From contig JACJNW010000028.1 in NCBI GenBank assembly GCA_014695195.1, positions 1,116,001-1,180,000 on the forward strand: 64,000 nucleotides of DNA, in the 5' to 3' direction. The translations under genes were made by a program, and so were the position numbers. Positions 26,905 to 36,358 of the stretch are shown piece after piece (position 1 is the first letter of the stretch; the number at the start of each line of letters is the position of its first letter). The notes under the pieces were generated by a model that ran no database searches, had not been told where the DNA came from, and saw only the letters and a program-made list of their open reading frames with translations. Origin of the DNA: Cyanobacteria bacterium FACHB-DQ100 (GTDB lineage: Bacteria > Cyanobacteriota > Cyanobacteriia > Leptolyngbyales > Leptolyngbyaceae).

Positions 26905-28656
26905 ATGATTCGAGAAAGCTGCATGACTTTGCAACTGCACCAGACCAGTCGGGAGGAATCGACCAGCGCCGCTTTGCGTCAATTCTTTACGCAGCCGGAT
27001 TCCTGCATCGCGAATCCTCTTGCGGCTGCGTATTGGGTCGAACGCTTTCTCAATGATGTGAATGCTCGCCTGTTCGAGTGCCTGAACAATGCGCCCACCG
27101 AAGCAAAGCTCTGGCAAACCCTAGCCGACGAATTAGCCCAAATCCTAAACGGTGAACTCGTCGCGATCGCCCTTCCGACTGAAACTGGCGCACTTAAAAT
27201 TCAGCATCTCGCCGCCTCAATGATGTCGCCTGATCGCCCCGGTTGTATGGCTCGTTTTGAGATCGAATTAGGTCAAGAATTAACGCTCTTAGATCTACAG
27301 TCCTTGTCTCCCCTCAAGGGACAAAGCACCTGGGAACTGTGCGATCGTACAATCACTTACGGATGGTTGATCACTGTTTCTCCTACGTCACCCCTGCCGA
27401 TCGATACGGCTCTGATGCAGCTCCGGCATCAATGTATCAGTCGAGCGATCGCGCAAACCATTCAGCTCATTCACCACGCTAAAACTACGCAGGGACTGCT
27501 TCAGAAATGCCAAATGCTGGCAACCGACAATCGGGAACTCACGCAAATTAGCAAACTCAAGAGCGAATTTCTGGCGAATACGAGCCACGAGATCCGCACG
27601 CCTCTAAGCTCAATCCTTGGCTTTACGCACTTGCTGCGAGAGCAAGGTTACACCCCCTCTAATCTGCGGCATCAGGAATACCTCAAAATCATTCTCAGCA
27701 GTGGTCAGCACTTGCTGGCTCTGATCAACGACATCCTCGATTTGTCTAAAATCGAGGCAAATCAATTCACCTTGCAGCCAGAACCGATCGAGGTCAGTGA
27801 AGTCTGCAAACTAGCGCTGAAACTGGTGCAAGAAAAAGCCAGTGATAAAGGGTTACTCCTTAAGCTGGCGATTGCGCCCGGAGTCACTGCGATCGTCGCT
27901 GATCCACTACGCCTCAAGCAGATGTTGTTTAACCTGCTTTCAAACGCGCTGAAATTTACCGATCGCGGCTCTGTGGGGCTAGAAGTCAAAGCTGTCGCAG
28001 ACTTGATCGAATTCACAGTCTGGGACACCGGAACCGGGATTTCTTCTGAGCAGCAGCAGATCCTCTTTCGTCCCTATATTCAACTGCGAAATGCACCGCC
28101 GGGTGAAGGTACAGGATTGGGGCTGGCGCTCACTCGTCGGCTGGCTGAACTGCACGGCGGCTGGATACGAGTCGAATCGGAACCTAATCGCGGCTCACGC
28201 TTTACGATCGCGCTTCCCCGTACTGTCCCTGATACCGTTGCCCCCCGTGCAAACGGCCCCTGTACGCCTCCCCCGGCTGCTTCCTGCTCCGGCTCTATTC
28301 TTCTCGTCGAAGACCACGCGATTAATGCTCGATTAATTCTTACCTACCTCGGTAAACTCGGATACACCGTCACTTGGGCAAAAAGCAGTGAAGAAATGTG
28401 GCAAGCGCTGCAACAATCAGTTCCCACTCTGATTTTGATGGATATTCACCTTCCTGATGTCGATGGTTTAACGCTCACCCAACAACTACGATCGATGACT
28501 CCCTATCAATCCATCCCCATCGTCGTGCAAACCGCAATGGCGATGAAAGGCGATCGCGAAAAATGCCTCGCAGCAGGTGCAACCGACTATGTGACAAAAC
28601 CGATCGATCTCACCGCACTGGCACAAACCGTGGCAAAGTACAGTCAAAAACGTTGA
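26905..28656 (+). CDS. Hybrid sensor histidine kinase with C-terminal receiver
   Basis: The 583-residue protein lacks membrane segments. Residues about 40-200 form a GAF-like input domain. HisKA follows with the phospho-acceptor in EFLANTSHEIRTPLSSILGF, then the HATPase domain (LFNLLSNALKFTDRG, VWDTGTGISSEQQ, GTGLGLALTRRLAELHGG). A receiver domain ends the protein (ILLVEDHAINARLI, LILMDIHLPDVDG with the acceptor Asp, VTKPID). A short proline/alanine linker separates kinase and receiver. The gene has its own leader of 132 bases after fraE; no functional link with fraCDE is shown. Confidence 0.92.
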   Translation: MIRESCMTLQLHQTSREESTSAALRQFFTQPDSCIANPLAAAYWVERFLNDVNARLFECLNNAPTEAKLWQTLADELAQILNGELVAIALPTETGALKIQHLAASMMSPDRPGCMARFEIELGQELTLLDLQSLSPLKGQSTWELCDRTITYGWLITVSPTSPLPIDTALMQLRHQCISRAIAQTIQLIHHAKTTQGLLQKCQMLATDNRELTQISKLKSEFLANTSHEIRTPLSSILGFTHLLREQGYTPSNLRHQEYLKIILSSGQHLLALINDILDLSKIEANQFTLQPEPIEVSEVCKLALKLVQEKASDKGLLLKLAIAPGVTAIVADPLRLKQMLFNLLSNALKFTDRGSVGLEVKAVADLIEFTVWDTGTGISSEQQQILFRPYIQLRNAPPGEGTGLGLALTRRLAELHGGWIRVESEPNRGSRFTIALPRTVPDTVAPRANGPCTPPPAASCSGSILLVEDHAINARLILTYLGKLGYTVTWAKSSEEMWQALQQSVPTLILMDIHLPDVDGLTLTQQLRSMTPYQSIPIVVQTAMAMKGDREKCLAAGATDYVTKPIDLTALAQTVAKYSQKR

Positions 28657-28713
28657 AACTCCGGATTCCTTTATATACTGATGAAGCTAAACACCTGTTT
28701 TACTTTTTGAGCT

Positions 28714-29319
28714 ATGCAAGATGTCCCCGCCTGGTTATCTTCAATCGTCTGGACAGATTACCGATTGGCAGTCTTGTTTACTGTCATCTTGCCGCTGGTG
28801 TTGCTGATTTGGGCAGTCGTCCAGCGTTCAGAAGCGATTCAAAAATTGATGTTGATCTACTGGCGCGTCTCCAGTTTACTGGCGATCACCGTGTATTTGT
28901 TAATCGGAGTTTTGCCGATCGGCTTTGTCTCCGGCTGGCTGGCGCGGATCTTAATTCCGCTGGGTCTGTGGTACTGGGTGGACTTGAACGAAGAAATCCG
29001 CGATTCGCCGCCGAGTGCCTTGAAGCTTTCGGTTGTGTCTTGGCGTTGGGCAGTATCGCTGTACTGCGTTTTGGGAGCGATCGGACAGATTCCCGTCTTG
29101 CGCTGTGCCACGCTTGCCAGTCAACAGATTCTAAATGATGGTGCTTGTCGAGTTTGGCTTGATCCACCTTTCCTGTTCCGCGAATATTTTCATGGGGGAG
29201 TCAGACCGTTTGTGCTCGGATTTTTTGGCATCCTCGGACTGGTGATTTACGTGCTGTATCTCGGCTATTTTGTTTTCTTCCGGTTAGGCAAGCGCAAGCG
29301 GACGGCGATCGAGAATTAA
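28714..29319 (+). CDS. DUF3177 family membrane protein
   Basis: The 201-residue protein has four to five hydrophobic segments (LAVLFTVILPLVLLIWAVV, LLAITVYLLIGVLPIGFV, ILIPLGLWYWVDL, WAVSLYCVLGAIGQIP, VLGFFGILGLVIYVLYLGYF) and a basic C-terminus. The conserved middle LIYWRVSSLLAI and YWVDLNEEIRDSPPSALKLS match DUF3177, a cyanobacterial family with no known role. It is 57 bases after the hybrid kinase and 25 bases before the small hypothetical gene. Confidence 0.83.
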   Translation: MQDVPAWLSSIVWTDYRLAVLFTVILPLVLLIWAVVQRSEAIQKLMLIYWRVSSLLAITVYLLIGVLPIGFVSGWLARILIPLGLWYWVDLNEEIRDSPPSALKLSVVSWRWAVSLYCVLGAIGQIPVLRCATLASQQILNDGACRVWLDPPFLFREYFHGGVRPFVLGFFGILGLVIYVLYLGYFVFFRLGKRKRTAIEN

Positions 29320-29344
29320 GTTTACCTGTTCTTTTTTGGGGTTC

Positions 29345-29644
29345 ATGAAACATTCCATTGGGCATCGTTTAGAGCAATACACGATTAAGTGTCCGAATGA
29401 GGTCTTGTTGTTGTCGATCGAAATTGAGGGTCAGCCGGATCAAGTTGCGATATTTAAGGGATTTTCTAGTTCGCTAATGAATCCGACTTCGTTTGATCCA
29501 GATGTCCCGGTTTTACCGGATTCTGCGGTGATTCAATCGATCGATCGGCTAGAAAGTCCCTATAACCCAAACGCGCCGCGCTATGTGGAACAGGGACTAA
29601 GCTGGGACGCATTTCAGCGATTGCTGGATGCAGTGGGAATCTAA
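29345..29644 (+). CDS. Small conserved hypothetical protein
   Basis: From the ATG at 29345 the protein has 99 residues. It is soluble, with an N-terminal beta-rich half (EQYTIKCPNEVLLLSIEIEG, DQVAIFKGFSSSLM) and a C-terminal helix (EQGLSWDAFQRLLDAVGI). I recognise the type as one widely kept in cyanobacteria and plants but cannot name a function. A TTG three codons upstream is possible. It lies 25 bases after the DUF3177 gene, so a shared transcript is likely. Confidence 0.7.
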   Translation: MKHSIGHRLEQYTIKCPNEVLLLSIEIEGQPDQVAIFKGFSSSLMNPTSFDPDVPVLPDSAVIQSIDRLESPYNPNAPRYVEQGLSWDAFQRLLDAVGI

Positions 29645-29732
29645 CTAAGCGGCTAAAGAAGAACTAGCGCTGAAGTTAGAGTGACAGGGGTGCGATCGAA
29701 TAACGTCAATTGTGTGAGGATGTGAACAACTT

Positions 29733-31193
29733 ATGGTGTCATTGCCAACCAAGGCTGAGTTGCTTAGCCGTCTTTCGTCTCGTCCCCAGATTCATCATTG
29801 GGATGCGCTGCCGCTCCCAGAGTCTGCACTGTTTGGAACCGATGGTATTCGAGGAAAAGCAGGAGAGTTATTAACTGCGCCGCTCGCCATGCAGGTTGGC
29901 TACTGGGCAGGGCAAGTGTTGGGATCGGGCAATCATGCGCCTGTGATCATCGGTCAGGATTCGCGCAATTCGAGCAATATGCTAGCAATGGCGCTTTCTG
30001 CTGGATTGACTGCTGCTGGAATTGAGGTGTGGGACTTGGGTTTGTGTCCGACTCCGGTGGTGGCACATTTGACGCATCACAGTGAAGCGATCGGCGGTGT
30101 GATGATCTCTGCCAGCCACAATCCGCCCGAAGATAACGGCATTAAATTCTTCAATTCGGATGGCTCGAAGCTGGCGCTAGAACTTCAGCAGCAAATCGAA
30201 GCTGGATTGCGGGGTGAAGGCAAAATTGCGACGATTTCCCAGCAGTGGGGACAGCATTTTCATCGTCCAGAGTTGATTAATCATTACATTGACGCGATTC
30301 AAACGCCTTTAGTCACAGAATCTGAGCAACCGCTAGCAGGATTGCGCGTTGTCTTAGATTTAGCGTGGGGTGCAGCAACGCGATCGGCAACCGAAGTGTT
30401 TCGCGCTTTAGGGGCGGAAGTGATTGCCCTGCATGAAATTCCAGATGGCGATCGCATTAATGTAAACTGCGGTTCTACTCATTTAAATCTGCTGAAAGCG
30501 GCGGTGATCGAACAGTCTGCGGATGTCGGATTTGCCTTTGATGGCGATGCCGATCGAGTGTTAGCAGTCGATGCTCAAGGCCGCACGGTGGATGGAGATT
30601 ACATTCTCTACTTATGGGGACAGCAGCTTTTATCAGCGGGTCAACTTCCAGGGGCGACGATCGTCGCAACCGTAATGTCAAATCTTGGGTTTGAACGTGC
30701 CTGGGAAAAGTTGGGCGGACGCTTAATCCGGGCGGCTGTGGGCGATCAGTATGTTCATGCCGAAATGGTGAAATGCGGTGCGGCTCTGGGCGGCGAGCAA
30801 TCTGGACATATTCTTTGTCCGCAGCATAGCGTCAGTGGCGATGGATTATTAACCGCACTGCATTTAGCGAATTTGATTGTACAATCAGGCGTTTCGCTCT
30901 CGCAATTGGTCGATCGCAGTTTCAAAACCTATCCGCAACTGCTGCGGAATGTACGAGTTGAAGATCGAGCCTTACGCATGAACTGGAATAAGAATCAGGC
31001 GGTACAGAACGCGATCGCGCAGGCTGAGGCGGCAATGGGCAACCAAGGGCGAGTTCTGGTACGCGCATCGGGGACTGAACCTGTGATTCGGGTGATGGTC
31101 GAAGCTGAAAATGCAGAACTCGCAACCTACTGGACAGAGCAACTGGTTTCGACCGTGCAGCGGCATTTAACCGTGGAGAAGCATCTGAGCTAG
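29733..31193 (+). CDS. glmM: Phosphoglucosamine mutase GlmM
   Basis: GlmM converts glucosamine-6-phosphate to glucosamine-1-phosphate for peptidoglycan and lipopolysaccharide precursors. The 486-residue protein has the four-domain phosphohexomutase motifs: catalytic serine loop [17 protein letters not shown], metal loop [14 protein letters not shown], sugar loop around [18 protein letters not shown] and phosphate-binding [15 protein letters not shown]. It is about 40 residues longer than E. coli GlmM, mostly at the N-terminus. The TTATGG start is preceded by a weak Shine-Dalgarno. Confidence 0.92.
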   Translation: MVSLPTKAELLSRLSSRPQIHHWDALPLPESALFGTDGIRGKAGELLTAPLAMQVGYWAGQVLGSGNHAPVIIGQDSRNSSNMLAMALSAGLTAAGIEVWDLGLCPTPVVAHLTHHSEAIGGVMISASHNPPEDNGIKFFNSDGSKLALELQQQIEAGLRGEGKIATISQQWGQHFHRPELINHYIDAIQTPLVTESEQPLAGLRVVLDLAWGAATRSATEVFRALGAEVIALHEIPDGDRINVNCGSTHLNLLKAAVIEQSADVGFAFDGDADRVLAVDAQGRTVDGDYILYLWGQQLLSAGQLPGATIVATVMSNLGFERAWEKLGGRLIRAAVGDQYVHAEMVKCGAALGGEQSGHILCPQHSVSGDGLLTALHLANLIVQSGVSLSQLVDRSFKTYPQLLRNVRVEDRALRMNWNKNQAVQNAIAQAEAAMGNQGRVLVRASGTEPVIRVMVEAENAELATYWTEQLVSTVQRHLTVEKHLS

Positions 31194-31224
31194 GTGATAG
31201 GCGCGATCGCAGCCGTAAGTTCGT

Positions 31225-31261
31225 AGCCGTAAGTGATGTCAATGCTCGATCGCTTACGGCT
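31225..31261. terminator. Terminator-like hairpin between glmM and the APH-like gene
   Basis: AGCCGTAAGTGAT and ATCGCTTACGGCT form a 13-base stem with one mismatch and an 11-base loop between the two convergent genes. The AGCCGTAAGT arm is also directly repeated at 31211-31220. There is no T-tract. Confidence 0.4.
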
Positions 31262-31274
31262 TGCGAGAGCGGGA

Positions 31275-32267
31275 TTAAAACATTTGCCAATCCGGAGATT
31301 TGAGTTGCTTCAATTGCTCAACTCGTTTGCGAAAAAACTGTTCATCTAAACGGCTGTAATTGTGGCGAAGTGCATAAGTTAAGCAAATCGACCACATCCA
31401 AATATGGGCAGTTTGTGTAAATGCAGAAATCGCTTCAAGCTCAAACGCTTTGAGCGGGGACACCGATTGGTATCCTTGCAGAAAAGCCTCTCTGACTCGC
31501 CGACTGATGCCCGTACTCAACGCAACTTGACGAAACTTGCCAAGCTCAAACGCTCTCCAACCAAAGCCGCATTGATCAAAATCAAATAGAGTCGGCTGAT
31601 CCGCCTCATTAAAGTGCGTGTTGCCACTATGCGGATCGCCCCAGCAAATTCCCCAGTAAGGTGCCGATCGCGGAAAGTTTTTCAGTGCAAACTTAATCTG
31701 CTCGATCGCCGCTTCGATATAAGCCTGATCCTCAAGCTGCAAAAAAGGCGAAATCTCACTCCAAGAATCGTTGAGCAAATAATCGAGCGTCAAGGGCTTA
31801 CGATCGAATGTACAGTCAAACTCCAGCCCCGCTTGGTGTACTTTTGCCAGCGTCTCACCCAATCTTGTGGCTTGCCGAATACTCAGATCACCAATCGGGA
31901 CACCTCCGGGCGCATACGTAAACAGAGCCGCATAGCGATCGCCCTCCGGCGCAGAAATGACGATCGACAGTTTGCCCGCTTCCGTCTTTAAAGGATATGC
32001 CACAGGCAAGCCGCGCTGATGTAGAAAATTTAGCAGTGCTAACTCAAAATCGATATCGGCTTGAGAACGCCAGTCCCAGTGTGAAATTCTTAGGACATAG
32101 GCAGCGCGATCGGTTTCGATCAGATAGACATCGCTCAATCCCCGACACCAAAACTGACAGTTTCTCACCGTTCCAAGGTCGTAGCACGATAAAATCCTTG
32201 CCACGATCGCCCTTGGATCGATCGTAGAATACAGGACAGGAAACAGATCGGCGGTGAGAGATCGCAT
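31275..32267 (-). CDS. Aminoglycoside-phosphotransferase-fold kinase (homoserine-kinase-II-like)
   Basis: The 330-residue protein has a protein-kinase-like fold: N-lobe YLIETDRAAYVLRISHWDW with the ATP-binding lysine position replaced by an arginine context, and the Brenner motif CWGDPHSGNTHFNEADQPTL followed by FDFDQCGFGWRAFELG. These hold the catalytic Asp and the Mg-binding Asn and Asp. Members phosphorylate small molecules such as homoserine, choline or fructosamine; the substrate here cannot be read. It does not imply antibiotic resistance. Confidence 0.82.
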   Translation of the reverse strand: MRSLTADLFPVLYSTIDPRAIVARILSCYDLGTVRNCQFWCRGLSDVYLIETDRAAYVLRISHWDWRSQADIDFELALLNFLHQRGLPVAYPLKTEAGKLSIVISAPEGDRYAALFTYAPGGVPIGDLSIRQATRLGETLAKVHQAGLEFDCTFDRKPLTLDYLLNDSWSEISPFLQLEDQAYIEAAIEQIKFALKNFPRSAPYWGICWGDPHSGNTHFNEADQPTLFDFDQCGFGWRAFELGKFRQVALSTGISRRVREAFLQGYQSVSPLKAFELEAISAFTQTAHIWMWSICLTYALRHNYSRLDEQFFRKRVEQLKQLKSPDWQMF

Positions 32268-32353
32268 TGATACAAGGAGCGGCAGCGCTTTTGTTATCCT
32301 CCATACTGCGCTAGAACTCCACCCACAATGGTCAAGTTTGATACGAAATGCAG

Positions 32354-34504
32354 TTAATTTCGGGCGATTAACGCTGCTGCAACCATGACGAGATGATCGG
32401 GTTCGACAGGTTTTGCCACATGTCGCGCAAATCCCGCTGCGATCGCCTGCTGTTGAGCCATTTCTCCGGCAAAGGCACTCAGCGCGATCGCTGGAACTCT
32501 TTGTTCTGGCTTGAGGCTTCTGAGCAATTGATAGCCATCCATCTCTGGCATTCCGACATCGCTGATCAAGAGATCGGTCTGATGATGAGCCAGAATCTTC
32601 AGCGCTCCGATCGCGCAGTCCGCCCGCTGAACGCTTGCCCCTGCCGATTCAAGCACATACGCGACAAAATCCCGCGAATCCAATTCATCATCCACGACTA
32701 AGATCCGGATTCCTTCGAGGCAAGGTCTAGGCTCTGGCGGGTCAAGGTTTGACTGCAACGCTGCGATCGCGTTACTTAACGGGAGCGTCACGGTAAAGAC
32801 GGCACCTTGATTTTCACCCCCACTTTCGGCGCGGATGGTGCCACCATGGAGCTCGACAATCTGACGCACGATCGCTAAACCCAAGCCTAGCCCCCCGAAC
32901 TTGCGCGTGGTCGCGCTGTCAGCCTGACGAAACCGATCGAAGACATACGGTAAAAACTCAGCATCAATTCCCTTGCCGGTGTCGATGACTTGAATTTGCG
33001 CCGATCGATCAAACTGCGTTAAGCGCACTTCAACCCGACCCCCTTCCGGTGTAAACTTCACCGAATTCGAGAGCAAATTACACACAACTTGCTGTAACCG
33101 TGCCGCATCTCCTAGCACGATCGCAGAAGCTTCGATGCGCGTTTGAATTTGAATCCTTTTCGCATTGGCAGCAAGCCGAATCGTTTCGATCGCCGTAGTC
33201 ATTACTCTAGATAAGTTTACCGATCGCACATCCAGCATTAACTTACCTTGCAAAATTCGCGAAATGTCCAGCAAATCCTCGATCAATTGGGTCAGTTGTA
33301 CCGCATTGCGCTCGATCGTTGCCAAGGCTTTATCCTGGCTTTCGAGGCTGACTTTGCTCGATCGTAGGAGTTTCGTCCAGCCCAAAATGGGACTGAGTGG
33401 CGTTCTCAGCTCATGCGATAAAACCGCGAGAAATTCATCTTTCATCCGGTTGGCGGCTTCGGCTTGCTCTCTCGCAGCCCGTTCAGCTTCTGACACTCGT
33501 ATTCGATTGAGTTCTGTCGCAATTCGCAGCGCAAAAATGGTTAATAGCGACTCTGCAAGCTGTACATTTTCTAGCGGCTTGCTGTGCATAATCCCCAATA
33601 GTCCCAAAGGGTTTTCTCTTGAGTCAAAGAAAGGCACAGCGATATAGCCTTCGATGTTCAAGGGTGCAAGCAGTGGCGCATCGGGAAACAGCGCTTGCAC
33701 CCGACGCGGGTAAGAGCAAAGCTTGCGATTTGCGATCGCCTTCTTGCAAGGCGTGTCATCGATTAGATAGTCGAAGTTATCGACATTTTGACCATGAGCG
33801 CAAACTGCGATCGTTTGCACGGTCTGTTGCGCGGGTTCAGCTAAGCGCCCGATGTAGACATAATCGACCGATAAAGCCTTAGCTAAGTGTAGAACCAACG
33901 CATCAAAAAACGCTTGTCCGGTGACGGCTGAAACGCCCTGCGTTACTTCCAATAATGCTGCATCGGTTTGAGCAATTTTTCGGGCGGCAAGTCTTAGCTC
34001 TAGCTCATCCATCACCATCGCGGCTAAATCAACGAGCGTTTCTCGCTGCTCAGCACCCAAGTCATCGTGCGGCTGGCTATCTAATAAACAGAGTGTTCCT
34101 AAGTTGTAGCCATCTTGGGTGATCAGGGGTGCGCCTGCATAAAAGCGTAAACCCGGTTCTGCCATCGCAAACGGATTACAAGCGAAGCGATCGTCCTTGC
34201 GCGTATCGGGAATCACTAAAATTCCGTTATAAAGTACGGCAACGTTGCAGATCGCGTCGTTGCGCGGAACTTCTGGAAGATTAAACCCCTGACACGACTT
34301 AAACCAAGCGCGATTTTCATCTACTAAAGAAACAATCGCGATCGGGACATTGAACAATCGAGCTGCGAGTTTGGTGATGCGATCGAAAGCCTCCTCGGCA
34401 GGTGTATCCAGAATGTTGTATCGCAGCAGTGCTTCTATCCGCTCTGCGTCGTTTTCAGGTCGTAAGGATTCTGGAGAAGTCTCTTGAATCAAAGCGTCGG
34501 CCAT
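32354..34504 (-). CDS. GAF-domain hybrid sensor histidine kinase with receiver
   Basis: From the ATG at 34504 the protein has 716 residues and no membrane segment. Domains in order: GAF 1 (about 25-165, NDAERIEALLRYNILDTP and LCLLDSQPHD), GAF 2 (about 180-340), HisKA with EFLAVLSHELRTPLSPILGW, HATPase (VCNLLSNSVKFTPEGG, GKGIDAEFLPYVFDRF, GLGLAIVRQIVELHGG) and a receiver (ILVVDDELDSRDF, LLISDVGMPEMDG). An upstream in-frame start at 34546 adds a Cys/His-rich tail unlikely to be real. The kinase-receiver part closely resembles the hybrid kinase at 54744-56342. The signal is unknown. Confidence 0.92.
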   Translation of the reverse strand: MADALIQETSPESLRPENDAERIEALLRYNILDTPAEEAFDRITKLAARLFNVPIAIVSLVDENRAWFKSCQGFNLPEVPRNDAICNVAVLYNGILVIPDTRKDDRFACNPFAMAEPGLRFYAGAPLITQDGYNLGTLCLLDSQPHDDLGAEQRETLVDLAAMVMDELELRLAARKIAQTDAALLEVTQGVSAVTGQAFFDALVLHLAKALSVDYVYIGRLAEPAQQTVQTIAVCAHGQNVDNFDYLIDDTPCKKAIANRKLCSYPRRVQALFPDAPLLAPLNIEGYIAVPFFDSRENPLGLLGIMHSKPLENVQLAESLLTIFALRIATELNRIRVSEAERAAREQAEAANRMKDEFLAVLSHELRTPLSPILGWTKLLRSSKVSLESQDKALATIERNAVQLTQLIEDLLDISRILQGKLMLDVRSVNLSRVMTTAIETIRLAANAKRIQIQTRIEASAIVLGDAARLQQVVCNLLSNSVKFTPEGGRVEVRLTQFDRSAQIQVIDTGKGIDAEFLPYVFDRFRQADSATTRKFGGLGLGLAIVRQIVELHGGTIRAESGGENQGAVFTVTLPLSNAIAALQSNLDPPEPRPCLEGIRILVVDDELDSRDFVAYVLESAGASVQRADCAIGALKILAHHQTDLLISDVGMPEMDGYQLLRSLKPEQRVPAIALSAFAGEMAQQQAIAAGFARHVAKPVEPDHLVMVAAALIARN

Positions 34505-34697
34505 AAGAATTGAACAAGAACCGTGAGTTCGGGAACAGTGGGTCAAACGATCGCTAGAATTTCTATCTTAGTATCAGAGATTTTTTGCTTGTATACAGAT
34601 GTTTCTCAACCTACAACGTTCTTTTGTTCGTGGGACTCTAGCTAAGGGAGGGATCTCTACCAGTACACTGAGAGGAGAACATTCAAGGAATAGTTTC

Positions 34698-35657
34698 GTG
34701 ATTCGAGTTGGACTGGTCGGAACCGGATATGCCGCGAAGCTGAGAGCAGAAGCGGTGAATCAAGACGATCGAGCAAAATTAGTTGGTGTAGCAGGACATC
34801 AACCTGATAAAACGGCGGAATTTGGGCATACGCACCAAACCCAAGCGTTTAATGCTTGGCAAGAATTGATTCAAGCGGTTGATTTAGTCATCATCTGCGG
34901 CGTGAACTCAGAGCATAGTGAGATCGCAGAATCTGCGCTCGAATCCGGTCGTCATGTCGTGGTCGAATATCCGTTGGCGATCGATCTTGAATCTGCAACG
35001 CGAGTAATTGAACTCGCTCATGCTCGAAATCGCTTACTGCATGTCGAACATATCGAGATTTTGGGCGGAGTGCATCAAGCCTTTTTGCGATCGCTTTCTC
35101 AAGTTGGTACGCCGTTTTATGCTCGGTATGCGACCGCAACGCCGCAACATCCTGCACCTCCGAAATGGACATACACGCGATCGCTGTTCGGTTTTCCATT
35201 GGTGGGTGCCTTATCGCGACTGCACCGATTGATTCATGCGTTTGGGCAAGTTGAATCGGTGAGCTGTCAGAATCGCTATTGGAATTTGAACGCCGATCGT
35301 TACACAGGTTGTCTCTGTAAGGCGCAACTGCAATTTAAGAGTGGGGTGATTGCAGATGTGGTGTACGGCAAGGGTGAAACACTTTGGACACCGGAGCGCA
35401 AGTTAGAAGTTCAGGGCGATCGTGGTGCATTAATCTTTGATGGTGATGAAGGTGCATTCGTGAATTCGGAAGGGGTGAGCGCGATCGAGGTCGGTGCGAG
35501 ACGGGGATTGTTTACCAAGGATACGAGCGCTGTTTTAGATCATTTACTGAACGGAGCGCCGTTATATGTTCAACCCGAAGAGAGCTTATATACATTGAAA
35601 GTTGCGATCGCTGCTCAACGATCGGCAGAACAGGGACAAACGATCGCGATCGAATAA
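34698..35657 (+). CDS. bvdR: Biliverdin reductase (Gfo/Idh/MocA fold)
   Basis: BvdR reduces biliverdin to bilirubin with NAD(P)H and affects phycobilisome assembly in Synechocystis. The 319-residue protein starts with the Rossmann motif VGLVGTGYAAKLRAEA. It then shows blocks I recall from Synechocystis BvdR: HVEHIEILGGVHQA, FYARYAT, FGFPLVGALSR, LQFKSGVIADVVYGKGE and VGARRGLFTKDTSAVLDHL. GTG at 34698 was chosen because it has AAGGA upstream and gives the standard N-terminus; the ATG at 34599 would add 33 polar residues without family support. No heme oxygenase gene is nearby. Confidence 0.85.
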   Translation: MIRVGLVGTGYAAKLRAEAVNQDDRAKLVGVAGHQPDKTAEFGHTHQTQAFNAWQELIQAVDLVIICGVNSEHSEIAESALESGRHVVVEYPLAIDLESATRVIELAHARNRLLHVEHIEILGGVHQAFLRSLSQVGTPFYARYATATPQHPAPPKWTYTRSLFGFPLVGALSRLHRLIHAFGQVESVSCQNRYWNLNADRYTGCLCKAQLQFKSGVIADVVYGKGETLWTPERKLEVQGDRGALIFDGDEGAFVNSEGVSAIEVGARRGLFTKDTSAVLDHLLNGAPLYVQPEESLYTLKVAIAAQRSAEQGQTIAIE

Positions 35658-35834
35658 TTACTCAGGTTGGAATTCAATGATCGCAGCGATCTCGCTACAA
35701 ATTTTTTGCGTTTGTTCTTCAAAGAGTTGTTCAATGCACCGGATAAATCGTTGAGCATCAACTTCTTCATAATTCTCATTCTTGCGTCTGGTGCTGAATC
35801 CCTTAGAATAAATATTTGGCTTGCGATTCTTCAT
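35658..35834 (-). CDS. Small hypothetical protein (58 residues)
   Basis: This minus-strand frame fills the gap between the stop of bvdR and the start of the JAMM peptidase gene. It encodes a basic N-terminal half (MKNRKPNIYSKGFSTRRK) and an amphipathic helix-like C-terminal half (AQRFIRCIEQLFEEQTQKI). The composition looks protein-like, but there is no family match and the frame runs on antisense to the JAMM gene, so it may be spurious. It would be transcribed convergently with bvdR. Confidence 0.4.
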   Translation of the reverse strand: MKNRKPNIYSKGFSTRRKNENYEEVDAQRFIRCIEQLFEEQTQKICSEIAAIIEFQPE

Positions 35835-35840
35835 CCTGTC

Positions 35841-36275
35841 GTGATTCTCAGACTCAACTCTCAGCATCTTGTGAGCATTCGTGTTCATGCCGAGCGCACC
35901 TATCCAGACGAGTGCTGCGGCTTGCTGTTGGGCAAGAGTGACCCCACTGGGAAAACCGTCATGGAAGTGAAAGCAACGGAGAATCGATGGAGTGACGACG
36001 AGAGCGGTCTGACCAGAAAGCGTCAATATGAAATTGCACCAGAAGAAATGCTGGCAGCGATGAAAGAAGCTCGATCGCAAGGTCTCGATATTATTGGGAT
36101 CTATCACTCACATCCGGATCAGCCAGCAGTGCCTTCAGAATGCGATCGTGCAGCGGCATGGTCGGCTTATAGTTATGCGATCGTGTCAGTGTCTGAAGGC
36201 AAATCGGTTGACCTTCGCTGCTGGAGCCTCGACGATCAACAGGTTTTCCAACCGGAAGAACTCTTGATCACCTGA
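35841..36275 (+). CDS. M67/JAMM family metallopeptidase (Mec-like)
   Basis: The 144-residue protein is a compact JAB1/MPN/Mov34 domain. The catalytic elements are visible: the glutamate in DECCGLLLG and the metal motif H-x-H-x7-S-x2-D in YHSHPDQPAVPSECDRAAA. Bacterial members act on ubiquitin-like or sulfur-carrier proteins (as Mec does with CysO) or in cysteine/thiamine/molybdopterin sulfur flow. GTG at 35841 is chosen; the frame is open further upstream but that part overlaps the region antisense to a small ORF and lacks family features. The MoeB-rhodanese gene follows after 83 bases, a meaningful pairing. Confidence 0.85.
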   Translation: MILRLNSQHLVSIRVHAERTYPDECCGLLLGKSDPTGKTVMEVKATENRWSDDESGLTRKRQYEIAPEEMLAAMKEARSQGLDIIGIYHSHPDQPAVPSECDRAAAWSAYSYAIVSVSEGKSVDLRCWSLDDQQVFQPEELLIT

Positions 36276-36358
36276 AGGAACTTCCCTAATTCGAGCGAAC
36301 ACGTACCTGTGTAGCAAAGCTATCGAATTGATTTTGTCAACTTGTTCAGCGACGCACC

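Noticed and set aside
33165-33647. 160-residue plus-strand frame inside the GAF hybrid kinase
   Set aside because: It is antisense to strongly conserved HisKA/HATPase motifs and has no recognisable features.
35658-36107. 149-residue minus-strand reading frame overlapping the JAMM gene
   Set aside because: Only the last 58 codons lie outside the JAMM gene; the upstream part is antisense to conserved JAMM motifs and reads as non-coding, so only the short version was kept as a tentative gene.
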